Below the pieces are notes generated by a model. That model ran no database searches and was not told the origin of the DNA. It was given only the letters and a program-made list of their open reading frames with translations. From an uncultured Muribaculaceae bacterium (GTDB taxonomy: Bacteria > Bacteroidota > Bacteroidia > Bacteroidales > Muribaculaceae): a stretch of DNA of 13,751 nt. A program made the position numbers and the translations under genes. Positions within the stretch are counted from its first letter, which is position 1. Each line of letters starts with the position of its first letter. Below are positions 1 to 6,921 of this stretch, one piece after another. The DNA lies in the NCBI GenBank assembly GCA_910583775.1, contig CAJTYD010000035.1:14499-28249 (forward strand). The letters are read 5' to 3'.

Positions 1-53
<53 letters not shown>

Positions 54-71
54 CGAAGAAACACAAATCAT

Positions 72-155
72 GTCTAGGTGGCGGAATTGGTAGACGCGCT
101 ACTTTGAGGGGGTAGTGGACGTTAGTCCGTGTGAGTTCGAGTCTCATCCTGGACA
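72..155 (+). tRNA. tRNA-Leu (anticodon GAG)
   Basis: A complete class II tRNA. The acceptor stem is GTCTAGG (72-78) with CCTGGAC (148-154) and discriminator A155. The anticodon stem is CTACT/GGTAG (99-103/111-115) around loop TTGAGGG, with anticodon GAG at 106-108, which reads CUC/CUU leucine codons. The long variable arm (about 116-130) folds on TGGAC/GTCC, as expected for Leu. The T arm is GTGAG-TTCGAGT-CTCAT. No CCA is encoded. It is followed within 6 nt by a strong terminator. Confidence 0.95.
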
Positions 156-160
156 CTTTC

Positions 161-200
161 GAAGCCGTATGGTCAATGACCGTACGGCTTCTTTTGTTTT
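161..200 (+). terminator. Intrinsic terminator of the tRNA-Gly/tRNA-Leu unit
   Basis: Two 15-nt arms, 161-175 and 177-191, are complementary over nearly their whole length (one G-T wobble). The stem starts GAAGCCGTA and returns TACGGCTTC, and TTTTGTTTT follows at 192-200. It sits directly after tRNA-Leu and should isolate the tRNAs from the downstream operon. Confidence 0.9.
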
Positions 201-207
201 ATCCCAC

Positions 208-310
208 TGTCCTTCTTTGCGGACGCCCGAACCGTGCGTCCCAACAGTTCGGGCAGCGTTCGTCGGATTTCGGAATCACCTACATAACGCAACCCCGAAC
301 TGTAAGGACG
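208..310 (+). other. Potentially folded element (three-way junction) between tRNA terminator and fimbrillin promoter
   Basis: No credible gene lies between 200 and 447. Within 208-310 the bases can form three adjoining helices. P1 is GTCCTT 209-214 with AAGGAC 304-309, plus a T208-G310 wobble. P2 is GGACGC 221-226 with GCGTCC 236-241. P3 is ACAGTTCGGG 244-253 with CCCGAACTGT 294-303, extended after a small internal loop by GCGTT 256-260 with AACGC 286-290. A competing 8-bp hairpin, GCCCGAAC 225-232 with GTTCGGGC 247-254, excludes P2 and P3. It could be a small RNA or leader, or the three CCCGAAC copies (two direct, one inverted) could be protein-binding DNA. No promoter for such a transcript was identified. 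Confidence 0.4.
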
Positions 311-346
311 TCCCTATGCGTCGTTTCAAAAATCATACATTTTTAA

Positions 347-374
347 TTTTGAACCATTTTGAACCGTTTTGAAC
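347..374 (+). repeat. Three TTTTGAAC direct repeats with exact 10-bp period
   Basis: TTTTGAAC occurs at 347-354, 357-364 and 367-374, so the repeats fall on one face of the helix. They lie just upstream of the -33 box at 385, roughly 50-75 bp before the inferred transcription start. That is a position where an activator would contact RNA polymerase. The array is seen directly; its use as an operator is inference. Confidence 0.5.
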
Positions 375-384
375 TGAAATGAAG

Positions 385-415
385 TTGCATAAATTATCAA
401 TTAAACTTATTTTTG
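385..415 (+). promoter_or_regulatory. Bacteroidota-type promoter of the fimbrillin/kinase operon
   Basis: TTG at 385-387, a 20-nt spacer and TATTTTTG at 408-415 match the Bacteroidota consensus (TTTG, about 19-21 nt, TAnnTTTG). Transcription should begin near 422, about 26 nt before the ATG at 448. A second -7-like box, TAATTTTG, lies at 344-351 but has no convincing -33 partner. The two other promoters in this window have the same 20-nt spacing. Confidence 0.65.
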
Positions 416-447
416 CCTCGTATTTAAAATATTTTAACGAACCACTC

Positions 448-1377
448 ATGAAACTCTCAAAAACAAATCTATTACTTGCAATGGTCATGATGGCGCTGTC
501 GTCATGTTCTGAAGGTTCCGGCTCCAATCCTCCGGATCCTCCGTCACCTCCTGTGCCGACACCTGATCCGACGCCGGCCGAGAAAGTAGTGATAAAGATC
601 AACCCTGCCATTGATAACACACGGGCCACTGATACAGGATTCGAACAGAACGACTGCATCGGTATGTTTGTGGTTAACTATAATGGTTCTACACCCGGAT
701 CCTTACAGAATAGTGGAAATCATGTTGACAACCTCCGTTTCACTTATTCAGGAGTATGGACACCTGATCAGCCATCTTATTGGAAAGACGAGACCACTCC
801 CGCAGACTTCTATATCTATTACCCTTATCAAGCCATCAGCTCTGTCACGTTGATTCCATTCGAGGTCAAGGCGGATCAATCTACAATCACATCCTATAAG
901 GCATCCGAACTGATAGGCGGAAAGGCAACCAATATTGCTCCTACAGCAACTGCTGTAAATATAACGGCCCGCCATCTGATGAGTCTGATGGAAATAGAGG
1001 TAGCGGCAGGAAACGGATTCACAGCCGAAAAACTTGCTGAGGCCGATGTGAAAGTAAAGATAAACGGTCTTAAAACCCATTCGACGCTGAATCTGACTGA
1101 CCTTTCGATTACTCCTACAGGGGAAGCGGAGACAATCACTCCCCTTGCTGAGAACAAGATATTCAAAGCACTTGTGGTCCCTCAGAAAATAGAAGAGACA
1201 AATCTAATCACCGTCACAATCGACGGCCGCGATTTCACATTCAAAAAAGGCTTTACCTTTGAAGGCGGGAAACGTCATCGTTTCACCATTACCGTCAACA
1301 AAACTTCCGAAGGCATCAACGTCAACATCGGTGCCTGGGAAAACGACGGTCAGGAAAACGGCGGCAACGCAGAATAA
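448..1377 (+). CDS. Fimbrillin-like (Mfa_like_1) surface lipoprotein
   Basis: A 309-residue lipoprotein of the Bacteroidales fimbrillin-like family, expected at the cell surface as a pilus subunit or related adhesin. The signal peptide (residues 1-19) ends in lipobox LSSC with Cys20. An acidic residue at +3 suits surface export in this phylum. A proline-rich linker (28-43) follows. The pilin domain (about 47-300) starts with T-R59-A60, then GFxxxD, YYP and VPQ motifs, and closes in GAWEND. A frame open from 379 would give 332 residues, but the promoter at 385-415 overlaps that extension and a canonical signal peptide begins only at 448. It is the first gene of the operon, 36 bp before the next. 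The family is clear; its exact role in a pilus is not. Confidence 0.85.
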   Translation: MKLSKTNLLLAMVMMALSSCSEGSGSNPPDPPSPPVPTPDPTPAEKVVIKINPAIDNTRATDTGFEQNDCIGMFVVNYNGSTPGSLQNSGNHVDNLRFTYSGVWTPDQPSYWKDETTPADFYIYYPYQAISSVTLIPFEVKADQSTITSYKASELIGGKATNIAPTATAVNITARHLMSLMEIEVAAGNGFTAEKLAEADVKVKINGLKTHSTLNLTDLSITPTGEAETITPLAENKIFKALVVPQKIEETNLITVTIDGRDFTFKKGFTFEGGKRHRFTITVNKTSEGINVNIGAWENDGQENGGNAE

Positions 1378-1413
1378 TCTAACTCATTTAAAAACTAACT
1401 TCAATCCAATATA

Positions 1414-4400
1414 ATGAAGAAAACTCTACTATTAGCAACCGGGATATCAGCATGCCTGCTTACAGCGTGCACATACGATGATTTCGGCAACATGAACCAG
1501 ACGGGCGACAAAGAGAATAAAATTTCTCTTGCAGGAGAAATCCTGCAGGAGAATGTTACGCGTGCCAACGACGCCGGATTCGCCAATGGCGACGTTATGG
1601 GCGTCTATATCGTCGATTACGAAGGCAATACCCCCGGCACTCTCCTCTCTTCTGGAAATCGAGGAGACAATGTGAGACATACCTTCGACGAAGGAGCGTA
1701 CAAATGGAACTCAGCTTACGACCTCTTCTGGAAAGACAAACATACACGAATTGACATCTACGGTTATTATCCTGTCGGAAGTCCGGAGAATGTCAATTCC
1801 TATAGCTTCATTGTGCAGGAAGACCAGAGCAAAGGTGGAGAAAACGGGACAATGGGAAATTATGAGGCATCTGATTTCCTCTGGGGGAAGGTTGAAGGCG
1901 TAGAACCGACCGAAAGCGTGATCCGCCTGCCGATGCATCATAAGATGGCGAACGCCCGCGTCACCCTCATCGAGGGAGAAGGCTTCGCCGAAGGAGAATG
2001 GAGCCAGACAAAGAAAACGGTGCTTGTAACAAATACTTGCCATAAATCAACCATCGACCTCAGCACCGGAGTCGTGACTTCTACCGGAGAGATCAGCGTG
2101 AACTCTATTATTCCAAGCCAGCGCGGAGACGAATGGAGGGCGATCGTCGTTCCGCAGACTATTTCAGCAGGCACTACCCTCTTCAGCATTACCATCAACG
2201 GGGTTCCGTATAAGTTTTCCAAGAATGAAGAATTCACATATACGGCCGGAAAAATGAGCAATTTCGGCATCAAGGTCGACAAGAAAGATCCAAGCGGCAA
2301 ATATACGCTTACACTCGTTAGCGAGAGCATCACTGCATGGGAGAATGATCTTGTAAGCCACGATGCCACTCTGAAGGAGTATGTCGTGATCGACGTTCCC
2401 GAAGCCGGGACTCTTGAAGAATGCATTGCCGCGGCAGGGAAAGATCTCACGAAGCTCCGCAATCTCAAAATTACCGGTAAAATCAACTCAAAGGATTTTG
2501 CCGTGATGAAATACAAAATGCCACTATTAGGGGCTCTGAACCTTAAAGAGGTAAGAATAGTGGCAGGTGAAGCAGGATATTTAGACAACAATTCCGATTT
2601 TAATTATTTCGCAAATTTAGACGATCAGATTCCACAGGAAGCTCTGAACAAAAGAGAGACACTGACTTCATTAGTGCTTCCCGACCACTTTAAATCTATC
2701 GCGGGAGACACTGGAGGAGGCAGGGGTGCTTTTGCCTATTGTACGAATCTTTCCGGCTCACTCATTATCCCCGAAGGAGTAGAAGATATCGGGCCGGCAG
2801 CCTTCTTAGGATGTAGAAACTTAACCGGCTCGCTTTCACTTCCATCGACCCTAAAACGATTAGGCCGTGCGGAAGGATATACTGGAGATCATGACGGAGT
2901 TTTCGGGAATTGCGGCTTTACGTGTGAACTTGTTCTTCCTGAAGGTCTTGAAGAAATAGGAATGGGAGCATTTCAAAATTGTAAAAATCTCTATGGGAAC
3001 CTTCGGTTACCGGCTGGCCTGAAAAAAATTGGGGAAAGGGCATTTTTCCTTTGCGAGAATCTTACAGGAGCACTTGAAATTCCTCAAGGATTATCTACAA
3101 TTCCAACAGAATGTTTCGACGGCTGTTGGTTTGGAGGAACCCTGAAGCTTCATGACGGACTGACGGCTATCGGAGAATCTGCATTCAGGGATTGCGGTTT
3201 TAAGGGAGAGCTGAATCTTCCTAAGAACCTTGAGGTAATAAGTAACTACGTTTTCTACAATAGTGATTTTTCAGGAACGCTGGTTCTTCCAGAGGGATTA
3301 CGAGCCATCGGAGACAAAGCTTTTGCCTACAACTGGCGACTAATGGGGACACTCGAGATTCCTGAAAATGTGATTTCTATCGGTGCCGGTGCTTTTGCAA
3401 AGTGTAGAAGCCTTGAAGGAATAATTTTTCCCGAGGGTCTGGAGAGCATTCGCTCCAATACAAGCTGGAATGAAGATGGCGGCGCTTTTCAGGATTGTTT
3501 CGGAATTGGCAAGATCGTATGTAAAGGAGCAATCCCCGCTCATGTGATGGGCGAGGCATTCCACGGTGTGGCCAAAGACAATTTCACTCTCGAGGTGCCG
3601 GAGTCGGCAATAACGCAATATCAGACAGCCGCCGGCTGGAAAGACTTCAAACGAATCGCGGCCCATCATGAGCTGGTGTGCCGTCCGGCAGTGGCATGCG
3701 CGTTAAGCACCGAACATAAGCAGACACTAACGATCGATGCCGAGGGCGAATGGGAGTTGGCGTCTAAACCTGACTGGTGTGTTGTAACCCCTACATCCGG
3801 CAGTAAGAAGACCGAAGTGACTCTGACAATCAACGCTACTGCCAAAAGCGCAGACACACAACGTGAAGGCGATGTCGTTTTCCGGCTGAAAGGTAAGGAA
3901 TATACACATAAATGCCATGTCACCCAGTATGGTTACGAATATGACGAGGATCAGTTTCTCACTCTCCAGCGGGCAACAAAGGGCAGCAACGGAGGAATAA
4001 ATATCGTCATAATGGGTGACGGATATGAGGCGAAAGACATAGCAAGCGGAGATTATCTGAAGGACATGAAGGAGGAAATAGAATTCTTCTTCGGAATCGA
4101 GCCTTACACAACCTATCGCGATTACTTCAATGTCTACACTGCCTTCCCGCTTTCTACAGAAACGGGGGTTGGTTCCATAAACACAATCCGGTACAATCGC
4201 TTTAATACGACATATACGGGCGGGGTCGGACTTAAATGTGATTACGACGAAGTATTCAGATATGTTCAGGGCGCGCCGACTGTAAACAGCGGCAATCTCG
4301 ACCAGACGCTTATAATTATCGTGCCCAACAGCACCGATTACGGTGGTATCTGCCAGATGTGGGAATCGGGAGCGGCAATTGCCTTCTGCCCCAAGAGCGA

Positions 4401-4953
4401 CTACGGCTATCCTCTTGATTCGAGAGGCGTGATCCAGCATGAGGCCGGCGGCCACGGCTTCGGCAAACTCGGTGACGAATACATCTATCACAATGCATTC
4501 ATCGATTTCTGCACGTGTACTTGTTGCGGACATGTTTTAGAGTTCAAAGCAGCCAAAGCTCTCGGCTGGTATGACAACCTTGAGCTTACCGGCAAGATGC
4601 ATGAAGTCGGCTGGAGTCATCTGATCTTCGATCCGAGATACAGCGACATCGTAGATATCTTCGAGGGAGGATTCAAGCACACCAGAGGCGTCTTCCGCTC
4701 CGAGCAGAACAGCTGCATGAACAACGATATCCCCTATTACAGCACCATCAGCCGCGAAAGCATCGTGAAACGTATCAAGCGTTATGCAGGCGAGCAATAC
4801 AGCTTCGAGGATTTCGTTGCCAACGACAAACGCACGGCCGGAGCAGTGACTCGCAGCTTCATCACCGGCTCGCGCATAAACGGCGGTCATCGACATGGTC
4901 CTGTGATCCACAAAGGGAGTCCGCTTAAGAAAAAGGCAAAAAGATCGAGATAA
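1414..4953 (+). CDS. Mosaic surface lipoprotein: fimbrillin domain, BspA-type LRR, BACON, M64 metallopeptidase
   Basis: An 1179-residue lipoprotein (LTAC, Cys19, then acidic TYDD). Domains in order: fimbrillin-like (about 45-312, with T-R50-A51 and a closing TAWEND); an LRR cap (about 323-385); about ten BspA/LRR_5 repeats of the form GxLxLPxGLxxIGxxAFxxC (about 410-700); a C-terminal LRR closing segment (to about 748); BACON (about 756-840, DWCVVTPTSG); and peptidase M64 (about 845-1145). The M64 active site reads HEAGGHGFGKLGDEY from His1009, giving HExxxH rather than HExxH; His1014 and Asp1021/Glu1022 follow. The late motif NSCM with a following RESIVKRI also fits M64. An unusual CTCTCC cluster (Cys1033, 1035, 1037, 1038, then His1040) follows the active site. 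The tail is basic. It most resembles a tip adhesin with a protease head; the substrate is unknown. The LRR part is markedly AT-richer than its flanks. Confidence 0.85.
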   Translation: MKKTLLLATGISACLLTACTYDDFGNMNQTGDKENKISLAGEILQENVTRANDAGFANGDVMGVYIVDYEGNTPGTLLSSGNRGDNVRHTFDEGAYKWNSAYDLFWKDKHTRIDIYGYYPVGSPENVNSYSFIVQEDQSKGGENGTMGNYEASDFLWGKVEGVEPTESVIRLPMHHKMANARVTLIEGEGFAEGEWSQTKKTVLVTNTCHKSTIDLSTGVVTSTGEISVNSIIPSQRGDEWRAIVVPQTISAGTTLFSITINGVPYKFSKNEEFTYTAGKMSNFGIKVDKKDPSGKYTLTLVSESITAWENDLVSHDATLKEYVVIDVPEAGTLEECIAAAGKDLTKLRNLKITGKINSKDFAVMKYKMPLLGALNLKEVRIVAGEAGYLDNNSDFNYFANLDDQIPQEALNKRETLTSLVLPDHFKSIAGDTGGGRGAFAYCTNLSGSLIIPEGVEDIGPAAFLGCRNLTGSLSLPSTLKRLGRAEGYTGDHDGVFGNCGFTCELVLPEGLEEIGMGAFQNCKNLYGNLRLPAGLKKIGERAFFLCENLTGALEIPQGLSTIPTECFDGCWFGGTLKLHDGLTAIGESAFRDCGFKGELNLPKNLEVISNYVFYNSDFSGTLVLPEGLRAIGDKAFAYNWRLMGTLEIPENVISIGAGAFAKCRSLEGIIFPEGLESIRSNTSWNEDGGAFQDCFGIGKIVCKGAIPAHVMGEAFHGVAKDNFTLEVPESAITQYQTAAGWKDFKRIAAHHELVCRPAVACALSTEHKQTLTIDAEGEWELASKPDWCVVTPTSGSKKTEVTLTINATAKSADTQREGDVVFRLKGKEYTHKCHVTQYGYEYDEDQFLTLQRATKGSNGGINIVIMGDGYEAKDIASGDYLKDMKEEIEFFFGIEPYTTYRDYFNVYTAFPLSTETGVGSINTIRYNRFNTTYTGGVGLKCDYDEVFRYVQGAPTVNSGNLDQTLIIIVPNSTDYGGICQMWESGAAIAFCPKSDYGYPLDSRGVIQHEAGGHGFGKLGDEYIYHNAFIDFCTCTCCGHVLEFKAAKALGWYDNLELTGKMHEVGWSHLIFDPRYSDIVDIFEGGFKHTRGVFRSEQNSCMNNDIPYYSTISRESIVKRIKRYAGEQYSFEDFVANDKRTAGAVTRSFITGSRINGGHRHGPVIHKGSPLKKKAKRSR

Positions 4954-4989
4954 ACGAATTTCATAAATTTATCATTAAATAAGACTATA

Positions 4990-5877
4990 ATGAAAACCAG
5001 AATATACAGCAAAGCTCTCCTGGCGCTTTCGCTTTTGGGGTTGACGGCATGTTCGCAAGACAGCGGAGACATCAGGCCGGCCGACGGGCAGTATCCCATG
5101 CGTTTCAACTTCAGTATGCCGGGACAGACAAAAGCCACCGAAACAGCATTCGAGAACGGCGATAAAGTCGGTATGTATGTATGCGAGACTTTAAAGCCTC
5201 TCGAAATCGGAGGCAACACCGTGAACAACGAACTGATAACTTTCAACGGTTCCGCATGGACTTCATCAAAAAATTTATACTGGGACGACGGGAATTTTAA
5301 CGCATTCGCATATTATCCTTACAATTCTGACGTTAATTCTATAAAGGATTATCCCTTCGAAGTGAAACTTGATCAGAACGCTCCGGCAACAGAATCCTCC
5401 TTAAGCGGATTCGAAGCCTCCGATTTTCTCTTTTCTTCGGCAAAGAACATCGTAGCTTCCAATAATCCTATCGATATGAAATTCCGCCATATCATGAGCC
5501 GAGTCACAATCCGGCTCATCAAGGGCGAGGATTTCGAGGGAGATCTTCCCGAGACAGCCGTGGTCTACATCCACAATACTGTGACATCGGCGACGATAGA
5601 TCTCTCGGCCGGAGTGGCTACTCCTCTTTCGAGAGGATTACGGAAGACTGTAAGGGCACGACGCGAAGCCGCCGACACTTACACGGCGATCATGGTTCCC
5701 CAGCGCCTTGACAATCGCGTGCCGCTTATCGAGGTTATAATGAACGGTGTCTCTTACCTATATGAGAGCAAGTTCCAGTTCAAGCCGGGTGTTCATCACC
5801 TTGTCAACCTTACAGTCGACAAGAATCCCGAGCAGATCAAGATCGAAATCGGAGGAGAGATCGTCAACTGGAATTAG
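4990..5877 (+). CDS. Fimbrillin-like (Mfa_like_1) surface lipoprotein
   Basis: A 295-residue lipoprotein and a paralogue of the fimbrillin domains in the two preceding genes. The signal peptide ends in LTAC with Cys21, followed by SQD, an acidic +3 position that suits surface exposure. The pilin domain has the shared AFxxxD, W, YYP, FRHIMSRV, VPQ and I-x-NW landmarks. At the position where the two paralogues have T-R-A, it has T-K48-A49. It ends soon after the final tryptophan, so it lacks the short tail after WEN seen in the first gene. The spacing to the upstream gene is 36 bp, identical to the spacing between the first two genes, and both gaps end in ATAATG. The next gene follows after 13 bp. 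It is probably a second structural or accessory subunit. Confidence 0.85.
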   Translation: MKTRIYSKALLALSLLGLTACSQDSGDIRPADGQYPMRFNFSMPGQTKATETAFENGDKVGMYVCETLKPLEIGGNTVNNELITFNGSAWTSSKNLYWDDGNFNAFAYYPYNSDVNSIKDYPFEVKLDQNAPATESSLSGFEASDFLFSSAKNIVASNNPIDMKFRHIMSRVTIRLIKGEDFEGDLPETAVVYIHNTVTSATIDLSAGVATPLSRGLRKTVRARREAADTYTAIMVPQRLDNRVPLIEVIMNGVSYLYESKFQFKPGVHHLVNLTVDKNPEQIKIEIGGEIVNWN

Positions 5878-5890
5878 TAATAACCTAATA

Positions 5891-6913
5891 ATGAAATCAG
5901 ACAGGAAACGCCTGAACATAATATTATCAATACTTGCCATCTTAATGGGAGGAACGGCAGCCATATTGTTTTGGCTGCCTCCTTCCATTTCTTTACATTC
6001 ACCCGAAGAGAAACGCTACGGACTTTCGGATGACCGCGAACTCGTAAAGAAATTTAAAGAATCCGGCAAACCGGAGCTTATAGTTGAAGATGCCTCGGGA
6101 GAACCGTTATTTTCGATAACACTGAAAAACTGCATTGTTGAATCGAAATACCGCAACGGCAGACTGTTGTTTCGCGATACCGTGACCGGGAACGAGGGGT
6201 TCTTCGACCGCAACGGCGTGATTTCCTTCATTCAGAATGACAATAATGACCTTATCCATCCCGAAATTTCGCAGACTGAAGAAAAAGAATCGGCTCCGGG
6301 AAAAGCCGATACCTTCCGGGGCTATACCGGAACAACAAGAATAAATGACGTAGAGCTTCAGACAATAGGCAAAAACAATCCCTTCCGACAGGAGGCGATG
6401 AAGATTCTTTCAGGACGGCTGGAGGTAAACGATTCCATAAGACGCAGACTGATACTCAACTATTGCGAGCATTTCCGCACGGCATACACTACACGCGACA
6501 TCGATTTCCTGCGGCAGGTCTTCAGCGAAAACGCCCTTATCATAGTCGGCAATATTGTTAAGAGCGGCAAAGAGCCTTCCGGAACGATCACCGGGAATAA
6601 GGTGAGATATTCAGTCCATTCAAAAGCCGGCTATCTTGAAAGACTCTCGAAAGTATTCAAAAACAACAAAAAGATAAAAGTGGACTTTTCCGATTTCAGG
6701 ATCATGCGACACCCCACGATGGAAGGCATTTACGGAGTGACGCTAAGACAACGGTATGACAGCGACCGTTATTCTGACGACGGCTACCTCTTTCTTTTAT
6801 GGGATTTCAGAAACCCGTCAATGCCTATGATTCATGTCAGGACATGGCAGCCATACGACTCCCTTAACAGCCACGATGACATCATTGACATCGGAGACTT
6901 CAATCTTCAATAA
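5891..6913 (+). CDS. Membrane-anchored protein with NTF2-like C-terminal domain
   Basis: A 340-residue protein. A basic N-terminus is followed by one hydrophobic segment (about 8-29), a signal anchor that places the rest in the periplasm. Residues about 45-115 form a small domain rich in beta-type sequence, with a stretch like a single WG-type repeat (GRLLFRDTVTGNEGFFDRNG). Residues about 182-330 look like an NTF2/SnoaL fold: an amphipathic helix (NYCEHFRTAYTTRDIDFLRQVF), then SENALIIVG, and a closing beta region with LFLLWDFRNP and HVRTWQP. Similar proteins are known to me beside PEGA-like proteins and kinases in Bacteroidales; that link is from memory. The frame is open from 5747, but that extension overlaps the upstream gene and has random, Ser/Arg-rich composition, so 5891 is used. 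Its function is unknown; ligand binding or a scaffold role is possible. Confidence 0.75.
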   Translation: MKSDRKRLNIILSILAILMGGTAAILFWLPPSISLHSPEEKRYGLSDDRELVKKFKESGKPELIVEDASGEPLFSITLKNCIVESKYRNGRLLFRDTVTGNEGFFDRNGVISFIQNDNNDLIHPEISQTEEKESAPGKADTFRGYTGTTRINDVELQTIGKNNPFRQEAMKILSGRLEVNDSIRRRLILNYCEHFRTAYTTRDIDFLRQVFSENALIIVGNIVKSGKEPSGTITGNKVRYSVHSKAGYLERLSKVFKNNKKIKVDFSDFRIMRHPTMEGIYGVTLRQRYDSDRYSDDGYLFLLWDFRNPSMPMIHVRTWQPYDSLNSHDDIIDIGDFNLQ

Positions 6914-6921
6914 CTAAAATC

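Noticed and set aside
72..155. tRNA-Leu as an integration site for a mobile element
   Set aside because: No integrase gene and no repeated tRNA 3' end were found downstream in this window, and a normal terminator follows the tRNA.
115..372. Small open frames over the tRNA-Leu gene and the region after it
   Set aside because: They run through the tRNA, its terminator and the structured element. The translations have no family likeness and low-quality composition.
379..447. N-terminal extension of the first fimbrillin gene
   Set aside because: The -33 and -7 promoter boxes fall inside it, and a proper lipoprotein signal starts at 448.
3727..4533. A 268-codon open frame on the minus strand inside the M64 protein gene
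   Set aside because: It is antisense to the BACON and protease domains, which have clear motifs. It has no promoter, and its composition is that of a shadow frame.
5747..5890. N-terminal extension of the NTF2-like gene
   Set aside because: It overlaps the end of the fimbrillin gene in another frame and gives a Ser/Arg-rich random sequence before a normal signal-anchor that starts at 5891.
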